Assembly: GCA_963989245.1 (NCBI GenBank)
Contig: OZ022339.1
Location: 43,724,669-43,788,668 of the forward strand
Source: Nansenia antarctica
Lineage: Eukaryota > Chordata > Actinopteri > Argentiniformes > Microstomatidae
Direction: 5' to 3'
DNA length: 64,000 nucleotides
How positions within the stretch are numbered: position 1 is the first letter of the stretch; each line of letters begins with the position of its first letter. A program made the translations under genes and the position numbers. Below the pieces are notes generated by a model, which saw nothing but the letters and a program-made list of their open reading frames with translations, searched no databases and was not told the origin of the DNA. Below are positions 35,001-48,125 of the stretch, piece by piece.

Positions 35001-36054
35001 TGGACCAGCGCCACGTTGGCCCCCTCTGCCAGGTCCAGAAGATTCCCTGTGGCCACTTCTGAAACAGAAGAACACACGCTCATGACCCACACTGGATGGA
35101 TCACTGAGACCAAGAACACAATGTCTAAACATTCGACTTTCAAGCATTCTGGCAAAGTCTTGCCTAACGGGTATGCAGGCTTAGTTCAGTAAATGTTAGT
35201 GCATGCAGAATCATGTATGGCTTATGGGCATCTATGTTCGCTCTAATACGCATTTACTCTCACGAACATGCTGCACGTCCATGCGGTTGCCTGCGACTCG
35301 ACAGTTTAACTGGCAAGGTAGTTAAGTCCCACGGCACAGCAAAAATCTCAATGATGGATTTTCACTGACAGAGAATTAACCACTAAATCCAATGCCATAT
35401 CAGTAATTAGCATACATTCCTGATCAAATGTTTTTATAGCATGCGTCATGCTCCGTGATTTCGTTCACTGCACCGCTGACTCTAGGCATACCAAAAACCG
35501 GGTTAAGCTTTAGAAAGAGTGACCCATCTGTAATAGGCTAAACTAATCAGTATTGGATTAATGATCATACTTCCTATACAGTATTCAACTCGTTTTAAAT
35601 CATGAATTAATCTAGCTTGAATGCAAAACCCATTTGAAGCCCAGGCAAGCTACAAAGAAGTTGTATGTTTTTTAAATGATAAATGTCATCAATTATTATT
35701 GCATCATTTGTAATATTGGAATGTATATAGAAGTTATGATGCTGTTTAACCTTTATATGGCCTTAGGGTCGTCTCACTGGATTTGCACAGAATTTCCGAT
35801 TGACGTCAATGCAAGATTTAGACAAATGAGGGCGTTATGCAGGTATGTCTCAAGTTAGGATTCCACCTATTGAGAGTGTTTATAGTAGAGCAACCTGGTA
35901 CATTTGATACTGATGCGGGTAAGAGACACCCTCTCTACTTCTCTGTTATGTTTTCCTACAGAGTGGGATTTAATGGTGGAGAGGTGTGTGTGGGGCGGGG
36001 ATGATAGGAGATTGACCTCTGACCCCTCCTCATGGGATTAGAACCCTATCTGAG

Positions 36055-36113
<59 letters not shown>

Positions 36114-36779
36114 ACAGGACTGTTTAGGGGTTCTGTGTTAGTGATGAGTGGAGTACTTATGAATATGGATGGCCTGTCTGGGAAGTGTCTGGTAGCTGTT
36201 GGTCAAGACAGTTGACTGTAAATGTGTGAGGGCATCTCATTTATCTCTCTCTCTCCTTTTCCAAATCCCCCTCATCTCTCCATTACCTCTCTTCTGCATC
36301 CCACACCAAGCTCCTTTGGAATCAACCAAAACTCTCTCTCTCGGGCCAATCAGTGTAATTTCGTAAATGTCTCCCATTTATGGCAAGACACATCATTCAC
36401 GCAAGTTTCATCAAAATTGGCTTACAAAACAAATCATAATCGCCGCTCTCCAATTCCATCGGTGGGGGACAATAAAAGGGAGAGTGGCTGAAAGAAGAGG
36501 AAGAGTGAGGAGATGGAGAGAGAGAAAGGGAGTGGATGGAAAGAGAGAGACAGGAAACCCAAGAACAGAATTTGAAGAACAAGGAAGAGGAAAAAAGGAA
36601 GAGATGGGCAGCAACAGGAGCACATGGTCAAAACATGGAGAGAGGGCGGTGCCCTGCTTCATCAGAAAGGAATGCTGTTAAAAGAGAAGATGTTACAGAT
36701 GAGAGAGAGAGAAGGATGAACACAAGAGAGAAAGAGGAGAAAGAGAGAGGCAATGAACAAGGACAAAGAACAGATGAAG

Positions 36780-36812
<33 letters not shown>

Positions 36813-37132
36813 TGACAATACAACTTCATCTTGATAAGAAATCTAATGCTTTCTAATGCTTTTCAGAAGTTTTGAGAAGTAGTACCACCTTACTCCACTC
36901 CATGTGTTCCCAGTCCCTAGTATAGTGAAATGTATTGTATGGACGTGTGCAGTCGTTGTTTACCGTTAACATTGACATGACAGTAAACAGAATCAAACAC
37001 ACAAAGACCATTATGGGGGTTCATTACCCCCACCCTTCCTTAGTAACCTCCTAATGTATGTCATCATCACAGCCATCTGTGGATTGTCACTTAGGAATAA
37101 GTGGCTATGGAATAACCTCCTGACACACACAA

Positions 37133-37170
<38 letters not shown>

Positions 37171-37781
37171 CACCAAGGAGAGATGAGGCTGCTGTAATAG
37201 GATCATCTCTAATGGCTAGTCGCAGCTGTTTAACAGTAGTGTGTATGTGTATGTGTGTGTGTGTGTGTGTGTATGTGTCACAGATGCCTCTCTTTCTACT
37301 GGTCAGGCTGGTGCTGTCCCTTGAGAAGGAAAGGTCAAATCTCACTAAGTTCTAAGCGGTCTGATCATCGGCAAACCACTTTCTGGGAGCTTCTCTCCCA
37401 GGCCTCCATTATCCTTAGGTGACCTTTTCCCCATAACACTCAGGCCCCAAAAGAGGAAGGGCTCATAAATGATCGACTCAGCTCTAGCAGCAGTTCCCCT
37501 CCACTCCCTCTCTCCATCAACACTGCCTCATTGACATTTACGGCATCTTCCCTTTCACTAAGAAAGCAATTATCACTGGGTGATTAGTCATCTGATCTGT
37601 CTGTTTGACACAGGGGGAGGATGCAGGACTGGGGGTTGAGGAGTAGGGACTGGGCACTGTCTGGCTGCCTGCCCCAGGGAGTGAGGGGCAGACTAGCGGT
37701 CAGGGCTATCGGATTGCTGGTCCCTCAGCGCACAAGGCAGCCTGGCTAGGGATGCTACATCCCTTCAGCAGAGGAGACTAG

Positions 37782-37867
<86 letters not shown>

Positions 37868-40800
37868 ACACACACACACACACACACACAGCTCCTGTGA
37901 CAGACAGGAAGCTGGTGGAGAGGAAGAAGGGGGGGTTGAGGTATCGTGTCTCATGTCTGATGAATAAAGCAACATAGTTCCCAGGAACATTGCTGTCAGC
38001 CTCCCAGAATACAAATGGAATGCTGTCAACAAGAGTGAAGGGTGTACTGAAAGGCTCCCTGATGAACTCCTCAACCCTACCCTCACTCGCTCATCCCTCT
38101 GCTTGACCCACAACCACTTTTCAGGACAGCCAAAAGTAAAGCAGGGACGGTGCCAATTCCATTCCGCTTCTAAACCTCTTCATTACAGAAAACTCTTTCC
38201 AGGGCTATGGATGACACAACATTTTTTTTGCACCAGAAAAGGATGTCCAAACCACTACAGAAACGCTCCTGATGATCCATTACCAAACCCATGTAAACAA
38301 GAGTGTCCATTGAGACTTCTGCTCTGGCGGGGGGGCCACCTGGACAGGTGAAAGGGGGGGGGGCATAGAGCTAAGCTGATGCTTCTAGATGTTTATAGGT
38401 TGATCTGTGTTACAACGTGCGCCCCCACCCCATGGACAAGGGGAGGACAGAGGGACAGTGGTGTGCCAGAGGTAGAGAACAGTCGTCATATGGATACTAA
38501 AGCAAATAGGACACAGACCACCAACTGCAGGATTGATAGGAAACAGTGATACAGGCCTCAGAGAATGTCTTGGCTCACTGGAACAGGAACCATGTGGCCA
38601 AGGAATGTAGGCTCCTCATGCTTCTAAAACAAACACTACTTCCTGTGGTTTGGACGGCTACCGTCAAGTGTCCGGGGGAGCAGGTCACTTTCCACATTCC
38701 TCTGAGAAAATCAGATTCTAACAAGACCCGTATTACCAGTAGTTCCTGTCATACGGATCGAGCCTGAGCGAGAGCATCCTGAAGAGCATGTGGAAAACCA
38801 TCTCTGAGAAGTGTAGGTGACGACGCGTCATCTCCGTGACCATCTCAACCTGACCCAGAGCTCCAGGGGTCTGGATCTTGACAGTCCCAGAAGCCAGGAC
38901 CAAGAGATATGTTGAAACAGCGTTCAGTATGTATGCTCCCAGACTCTGGAACACCCTACCAGACTGACCAAAACTCAGGAAACATTTAAATGAGACCACA
39001 AAACGTATTTATCCAATCTCACCTTTTAAATCTCTGCTATTATTGTTGTTTTATTTATTTCTATTGTTATTTTATCTTCATTTTTGTTTGATCTCTTTTG
39101 TATCTCTATTGTTGTTTTATTTCTATTATTATTTTATCTTCCTTGTAATCTGTAAAGCACATTGTGTCACATTTTTGTGAGAAATTAGCTACACAAATTA
39201 AGTTTGATTTGATTTGGATGTCTTGTCAGTCTAGCTCCAGAGCGGTCACTACAGCGGTTCTTATGGTCTCTGGGAAGATCAGCACTATGGCAGACTAGAG
39301 GAGTGCTTGCTTTGAAAGTAAGTTGGTGATCATTCATCATGTGTCCATGACTACTGTACCAAATTTGGGTAACAACAGATTCTTACTGAGGGTGAAGCCC
39401 CGATAAGGCCTGGATCATGACCTTCACGATGATCAGCATGTCATTGTGTATAGTTCGACATCCCTAAATCGTTCAAGGGTCATAGTGTACGTGAGTGACG
39501 TGACTCACCTCCTCCCTTAAGACTGCCGATGCTGGCGTTGCTGTCCGACTGGGAGCTGCCGGCTCCTTCTCCGTCGGAGCCAGACTTCACTCGCTTCTCC
39601 TTCTCTGTGGGGGAGAGAGAGACAAGAAAACTGCTGTCAGCAAAACAAACAACAACTCATCAGAAGTTTGTAGACTGGGTGGGTGGGGGTAAAAGATGAA
39701 AACATAGTGGTGCTTTGGCAGAGGAGAATGTGTTTGCCTACATTCACTGGAAAGGTGTGTGTTTGTGTCTAGCCAGCAGTGTTTGTAATAATATGTGTAA
39801 AATAATGTGTATCAGTTAAGCAGACAGCCAAGCTATTGAGATTCCAACAATGATAACATATCCAAAATTATATCTAAAAAAAGATTTCAACATGCAGAGT
39901 TAAACATGCTGCAGGAGCCAGCAACAAACAGTTTAACAGCTTCACTTGAACATGGCAATCAGTGACCAGAACATGTAAATAAGCCAGAACCAAACAGAAC
40001 CCAGGTCTGCCTCAGGACCCCGCCAAGCAGTTTCTCCTCTGCTGTAAAAAGAACCATCTGGGTCGCATGGATAAAACCTCCCTCCTCTCTGAACACTCTC
40101 CGGTGAGAGTGGGGTTTGAGTTGCAGAGGCAGAGCACTGGACCCTGGGAGACAGACTTCATAGAGAGAGAGAGAATGCTTTTCTACTGTTAATCTACTGT
40201 CCATAGGCATGTTCCTGTTCCCCCGTCCCAAGCAGAGGGTGTCTAAGTGACCACACACAAACACGTGTACTGTAGATATGCACAGCTCATGGCTACTTCC
40301 AGTATGATAATGCACCAGGTCACAAAGCAAAAGTCAGCTCCAAAGTCAGCTCAAACTAGAATCTGAAAGGAATGTTTCCAATATCTTGTGGAATCAATGC
40401 CACAGAAAATTGAGGCTATTTTGAGAGCAAGGGTCAAAATAAAGTGCTCAGTGAGTGTAGTTGCTCACACACGCGCGTGGCTGAGGCCCTAGAGCTAACG
40501 CCGTATCTGGGCAGGTCTGATCATTCTTCAAAGGCTGTCTGCATGACCTACTGTAACTAATGTTTCCATTACCGTCAGTAAGATAAAAAAAAAAGCACAT
40601 CTCAGGTCGTCCCTTAAGGGCATTGGTTACATTAAGTTTTTTTTTTTATTATTCCATTGCCATCTTAGAGCTGGAGTATCAAAAAAAATGCATCCCCATT
40701 TCCCCAGGAGAGCCAAGGTGACTGAATGTGGGCTGGATTCCAAACGATTGGCGGGGTCACTGGATAGCCAGACAGGGTGGGAGAGTGCTGCCAGACAGAC

Positions 40801-40985
40801 AAACAAACTCCCAAAACTGACAACGGGGGTGGGGGGGTTGTAAGTTCAACATCAAAAGGTATCTGTGCTGTTTACCGTGAATGCACTTCAGCAAATCAAC
40901 ATCTCTAATGCATATGAGAGCAACTGTACTATAGAGGAGGATGTGGGTGAGGGACACAGTATAGAAGAAACATCACAGTGGGGGT

Positions 40986-41024
<39 letters not shown>

Positions 41025-42113
41025 ATGAACAGCAAAGAGACACCCGCCGCGTTGTTCCTACCCACAATCCTCAGGGGGGCCTTGTAACTCAGAGAAGACT
41101 CAAAGCTTCTTAGTTCTAACTTCTTTCTTTACCGCAGGAGAACAAGACAACTTCCTTTGAACCCAACACCCCACCCCCAACCGCTGCGCTCTCCTCTACT
41201 CCCTCATCAGCTACATTGTGTTGAACAAGCCCAGGAAATCAGAAGGGTTACTAGCCTCATGGCTCCCAGTAAACTAGGAGGAGAAACTGAGGGAGGAGAA
41301 ACTGAGGGAAGAGGAACCGAGAGAGAGTGATGGAAAGAGAGCGAGAGAAAGACAGCGAGAGATAATGAGAGAGATGGAGAGAAAGCTACAGCAGAGAAGA
41401 AAAAAAAGACTGCACTCATAATTTGTAGCTTTAATATTCATTTCGTAGACGCAGCACCCCCTCCGCAGCCTTGATCTCCTGGAAATAATAAAATAATAAA
41501 ATGGAAATGCGTCTGAATTGAAACGCCATCAGACGTGGGGAAACACAGCCTCCTGTCCAAAACGCCAGAAAGACATTGGAGGGAGGGGAAGGCGGTGTGG
41601 AGGAGGGCTGAATAAATCACCTCTCCTTCACTCTCTCACTGAGACAGGATCACAGGCACCGAGCTGTCAGAGGTCGGAGCTGAGAACCTGCTACCATGGT
41701 CACACACTCTCTCCCACCTCTCTCTCTCCCTCCATCACACACTCTCACTCTCTCCCTCTCCTTCACCTCCCTCCGTCCAGAAAGAGACAGAGACACTTTA
41801 CAAGGGACTGAAGCTCCAGGAGCCAGGGACTAGACTGAGAGCCACAAAGTGCATTTAGAAATGAATACTACATTTACATTCCTAAATGTACAGGCTGTAT
41901 TTTGCCTTCACTTTTAGTGGTTGACTCCACTGAATCTTAATAAGACGAGAAATCATTTTTGGCTCAAAGAGCCATGAACATGACATCCGGTTGTAAAAAA
42001 GGTGGTGTGTGTGTGTGTGTGTGGGGGGGGGGGGGTTCTAAGGCTGCCTATGAAGAGATAGGTGTGTTTTGCTCCTAGCAAGGAGAAAGAGCTGAGTATG
42101 ACATGCCAACTCC

Positions 42114-42163
<50 letters not shown>

Positions 42164-43661
42164 GCGGTACAGTACAGCACACGCCCCAGGAGATCTCATT
42201 TCCATACAAGTCATACATGCAGTAAATTACATACATGCTCTGCTGACCTGTGGGAAACTCCTCCTGCCTTACACAATCGCTTTCAGTGTGTCCATTGTAC
42301 TCTACGCACACCTTCAGCTGTAGGCTACACACCTTCATCTGTAGGCTACACACACCTTCAGCTGTAGGCTACACACACCTTTATCTGTAGGCTACACACA
42401 CCACCATCTGTACACTACACACACCACCATCTGTTCGGAGTGTGTATCTTCTGAGTAGAACATAAAGCAGACTGGACATCTCTGTCTGTACATATACTGA
42501 CACACACACTGTATACTCGACAACACAACTCCAAACATCTATTTAGTTAAAATATCTAGTTAGCTAGTAGCTACAATGACATATTTCTATACATACTGTA
42601 TACTCTACAACAAATATATGTATAGTAGCGTGTACGTTAATTAGGGAGCTACAGTGAATATACAATTAAATGTTTCTATACAGCTAGCAGTACAGTTCAA
42701 TTGCAGCTCCTCCACTCCTAACTGCCGTTCTCACGGTGAGCTGTCAGCGCCGCGCAGGAAACAAGGGAAGACGTAGCTGAGCCGTCCCACCTAAGCCCCA
42801 GGCTCCCCCCGGCTTTCCCTCAACCCCTGTCAATATCCACATCACTCATTAACCGCAGAGGTCTGCCCTTCAATAAAGCAGGCTTTACTCCAAAACCAAA
42901 CCAGATGTCCCCTCTTCTGAGTTGCTTTTGAGACGACAGGCGAAACTTGTTTTAATCGATGGGAACATTCCTGCTGCTGACGTCACTGACAGGTGGGAGC
43001 GTCTGGTCTGGACAGCGCTCCGGTAATCTTCGCGTGTCACTGAGGGGTCAGGGCCAAGGCCGGGGAGGACAGGGAGGAGGTGGCGGAATTTACGGTGCCA
43101 CATTGTAGAGGAGACCCGTGGAGGGAAAGGACTTGACTGTCCACTCAAAAGCTCCCATGCAGGATAGAGCTTCAGAGAGCAGCTACATGAGATGCATAAG
43201 AACAGGGGAGAATGGAGTGGGTGTCGTAGGAGACAATAGAGACAGGTGGAGGGAGCTGAAGGGTGAAAGAATGTGTGTGTGTGTGTGTGTGTGCGTGCGT
43301 GCGTGCGTGTGTCAGAAACAGAGGGGAGGGTGGGGGGGTGAGAACGGTTCCGCTCAGAGGAGATGAGGCATCCGTCACACTTCTCCGGTCGTCGGGGGCG
43401 ACCATGCGTACCTTCTTTGGCTGCCTGCCAGAACTCAAACGCCACTCTGAAGGCCTGGGCCACTGTTAGCGTCACCGCCTGGGCCTGGGGAGAGAGAAGA
43501 GGAAGAGGAGGAGGGAGGAGAGAAAGACAGGGAGGGGGAGGGGGCGGGGGGGAGAGAGAGATAAACACACAACAATCACAAACTAAGGATGTAGGCTGAG
43601 AGGGCAATGAGGGGCAAAGGATAGAAACAGACAAGCGCACAGAAACGCACACACACACACG

Positions 43662-43700
<39 letters not shown>

Positions 43701-44016
43701 TCTTAGTGGACACTATCTCAGGGAACAGAAACTTAGGTGTTGTCTCAAACTGCACAGTTGAACTTCTGCTCTTCATTCCAAGTTGTTGTTGTAGCTGGGA
43801 GGAAGTGGCCTCTGGAGCAGAGCGAAATTAGCCAGGGGAAGGAAAGAGAGGGAGTGGCACTCATTCACAAAACCCCCCTGGGAGGGGAGAGAGACCGCAG
43901 GCTCCCCTCCGGGCGCTGATGTCTTCCCCTCTATCTCTCTCTCTCTCCACAAACAAACAACTAACACACACACAGAGACACACACACACACAGAGACACA
44001 CTCACACACACACAGA

Positions 44017-44064
<48 letters not shown>

Positions 44065-47000
44065 GACTCACCACTTTCCTCTTGGTACAGAGGTAGGCGT
44101 GACACTCCAGGGTCTCGTTCTGTTGACTTTGGACGATGTAGGCAAATACTTTGTCGTGCATCTTGTCGGCCGTGCAGTATGATATCCTGGGGAGAGGTTC
44201 ACACACACCCTGCTTAATCACACTGTACAGAGCAGGCCTCAGTCAGGAGTGGCAATCATGCAACTTCATCTCCAGTAAGCCTTTAAGCCCGCCACCAATC
44301 TGATTTAGACCCTGAAATCTTTCATTTCCACACCACACCAAATAACCTAAGCCCAAAACACTCTAAAAAAAAGACCCCACACACACACACGCACACATGC
44401 AGACACACGCACAAAAACAATAGCATAGAGATGGAGAGCAACCAGACGATTTGCGATTTGAATTGAAGTGTAGAACATCTGTGTTTTTATCCCCTGTGAC
44501 CCTCCATTGGTCTCCCTGATGAAGACCATGAGTTCCTGCGGTGTCCGCCCTAACACGCCCAGTGTTTTATCCTCTCTGGATTGGGTCGGGGCCTCTTTAA
44601 GTATAGGTCTGGTGTCTCCTTGTCTAACCGGCCATGTCACAGTGGGCCCCTGAAAACACTCTCTGCTCCGACGCATGTTCCCAGACATGACATCATCGCT
44701 GAGGTCATCACCCTGAGACCTGATTGACAGGTGCGTCAGGCAGTCAGGAGGGAGACCCAGAGCAGCGGCAGAGGGGTGGGGGGGGGGTTTATGAATGTTT
44801 GTCACCTGCCCTACTTTTTCAAACGGGGAACAGAAGAGATCAAACGTCTAGTTAACAGATGACTCAGTGCTCTAAAAATGCAATGTGTAAAAAAAAAAAA
44901 AAAAAAACGAATCTATAAACCCACAGCTGCACGCGGCGTCGCTCCCGAGATTTACAACAGATGTTGGGAGTGAGAGCGTTGCGGAATCAGATCCATTTCA
45001 TTTACCCCCCGTCCATCTTCTGAGCAGATACCTCAGGAGGGGGACCGTGGTGAAGGACACCCCGTTTACTTTCTACTTAACGCCGCCGGGTCGCAGCTGG
45101 ACAGGACGTGCGGAGGAGACAGGAGTGCCGCGTGAAGAGGGAGGAGGGACATGATTGTGATCTCGTCCTCAATCTGTCCTCCTCCACCCCTGTCCCTCTG
45201 GGGGGGGGGGGAGATCAAGGTCTTGACTGCGTCTCCAGATGGAACGCTGTGAAGCCCTGCTTCGTCTCTGCGTCTCATAAATGTGGTATCTTCAGCTTGG
45301 AGTGAAGTGATTCAAGCTTGGCCTAGACACGAGTAGCATTCTGTTTTATGTCTGTGCTAATGTGAGAATGGACGAGTGAATTAGGAGAACTTGAGAAGTG
45401 GACTGTATGTTGCTGTGTGATACCCTCGGGCAATCAGCTATCTTGGGAGGAGTGAGTGAGTGAGTGAGTGTGAGTGTGTGTGTGCATGAACACCCCGGGT
45501 GAAAGCTCAGACACACAGCTGTTGTAGAGGACTACTGAGAGTTGTGATTGATGTGACGCTCCTTCCCCACCCTCCTCCTTCCCCACCCTCCCTCCCTCCC
45601 ACCTACCCTCCTTCCCTCCCTCCTCCTCCTCCTCCATTCTCCGCCTTGGCCCGCGCCTACCGCAACTCCCAGCACACTCAGCCTCTACATGACGGATGGG
45701 CGGGTTTGGAAGGGGGGAAAAACAACTTTTGTTTTACGGCAGATTGAAAAAGATCAACTGGGCTCGATGGAAGTCGGAATTCATTTAATATCTGGACGGC
45801 TCAGGTTAGTCAGAGAGAGAGAGAGAGAGAGCTATTTCCGGCACGTTGGTGATTCCTGTGTGAAAGAGAGGGGAGAGAAGGATGAGGACCAACCTGTATA
45901 TGGAGATGTTTTCAATCAGCTGATTGGAGGCACTGTCGTAGAGAATGATCCCTCTCGGGGACACTTTCAACGTCACTTTCTGGAGCTTCTTGCCGCTGGC
46001 TTTGGCCTGGAGATGGTAAGGAGGGAGAGAGAAATTGTTATTCAAAATATTCAACCTTCACATCCTTGGGACACACTGACTATTGTTGCAGGTGTGCAGC
46101 TAAATGTTTTTTCACAGAACAAAAAACAACCTTCAACACCATCAGGCATTTATCAAGCACATAGCCAGCCAGCCAGCCAGCCAGCCCCCCCCCCCCCCCC
46201 TCCTCCCAGCCAAAACACATCTCCCTCTGAAAAAGGCCACAATGTATCATGCATTATACCGCAGAAACACGTTGTGGGCTGAACACTCCGAAAGAATGCG
46301 TCCGGTCCAGACCGAGGGAAGTGCTTCAGCCTCCTATGCTCAATCAAAGCAGTGCTAATGATATCCCTAGCACACACCGCCGAGACAAAGCAGCTCATTA
46401 GATTTCCATAACGCACACAAACACCACTCAGGAGGCTTAACGGAGGCGAGACACAGAGGCTCCAGTGGCACGTTCTTAAAAAGTGAGTGGAGAGCTCGGT
46501 AGAGCACGGAGAAGGACAGACGACTCGAGGCTATATCAATGTTTTTTTTAACGCTTGTTTTATTTACGTCGATAGTCCACTTCCTCTATGATTCGACAGG
46601 ATAAGAGTACAAGTACACATAATTACATTTTTCAGGACAAGGTTAGTGTCCAGAGATGGACTCACACACGTCTGGTCCAATCAGAGCAGACACTGTGCAT
46701 CTGTGGCTCGGGGCTGTGTACCCCCAATCAGCGCACTTAAACTTAATTAAGATGAAGCTGCCAGACTTAATAACAATAAGCCTTCCTCTGTAATAAACCT
46801 GCTCAAAAGTAATACAGCAGGTCACATCAAAACTAATTGCATCTGTTCTAAATGCCACCGTATGCCCGTGGCAAAGTGGCAGCAGGTTGCTCCTCATTGA
46901 AGGTCGAAGAAGGATGGAATTGAGAAACAACTAAATGGGATTGTGTCGTATTGTGGTGATGGGAGTGTTGTAATATATGGGATGGAACTAAATGGTACGC

Positions 47001-47218
47001 AGGGTGTGGCGGGGGAGGGCATTTGAAGGTGAGGTCTGTGTGGTTTGCTCACGGTGGCAACGATCCTCTTGACGGCAGCTGCAGACAGCTCCTCTCCTTT
47101 GGGCTGCTCCACCAGCGTGACGCCCAGGTACTTGAGCTGGAACACCATCCCCTCCAGCAGGGTCTCCCGCGTGTCTGTCCAGTTCTCTGGCAGCTCTATG
47201 GAGAAGGGAACACACACA

Positions 47219-47259
<41 letters not shown>

Positions 47260-48088
47260 AGACACACACACAGTGAGACGTGTCCCAACATCACCCCGAC
47301 CACGTTCTCTTACTTACACAAGGTTTTAGTCTGACATCATCCAAATCATGGAATTTAGAATGGCGTGGCATTTCTAATGTTGTTCACACAAAGCTGATCG
47401 CCAGCAATTTCATAGTTCAAAGCTTTGTGGTTCAACGCTTTTGTAGGTCATTTCATTTCATCTGCTTCAGCTGTCATGCTGCCTCGCAGGCGAGCCCTCC
47501 GGCGGCTGATAAACTGTGCTCTGCCCAGCGGCTGAACATAACCTTTCACTCTGTCTGCTGCTCCCTCCTGTTGTCCTAACCGGTCTCTGAGGCCATGGGC
47601 CATCACTCTCCCACAGTCTTGGAGCGCAACCTTTACACTGGGCATCTATCCAACTACTGGGCAGAGACTGGAGGGACAATATGTGTGCTTTAAAGTACCT
47701 GTGAGGAGGGCACACTCCCAAGTAGCCTACAGTACATGTGTCTCCTGGTATCAAGCCTAACCAACAGAAAATGGAAATAACAAAACAAAACAAAAAGCCA
47801 CGAGAATCAGGATACATTGTACTCAGAATGTTGGTTTCATTTAACATTTGAAATTGTCCTCGTTGTGAACTCATGTCTCTTCTATGTAACGATGCCATTC
47901 GGTGAGGCTAATCTAATATAGGCTAGCGATACTGTAGGAAGCATACAAGGCCTTCTATTTGTTTCATTTTAACTCAAGAATGGACTGGGAGAAGTTCAAG
48001 GACGATCTCTCTGCCTCTCTGTATCAGCCCAGAGCCCTGTGGCCTTTAGTCACAGGACAGAACAACACAGATACTCCCCCTCTCTGAT

Positions 48089-48125
<37 letters not shown>

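Larger units (their letters stand above)
35059..38769. other. LDLRAP1 intron 6, proximal part
   Basis: No exon recognised. It contains (TG)n near 36057-36112 and 36781-36810, a 300-bp purine-rich stretch around 36480-36780, (CA)n near 37135-37168 and the GA/CA array listed separately. Confidence 0.5.

Noticed and set aside
42306..42435. Regularly spaced repeats resembling a CRISPR array
   Set aside because: The copies are contiguous without unique spacers, imperfect, and lie in a vertebrate intron. It is a minisatellite.
44347..44805. 152-codon minus-strand open frame in LDLRAP1 intron 3
   Set aside because: No recognisable domain, no splice support, and low-complexity C terminus. Probably chance.
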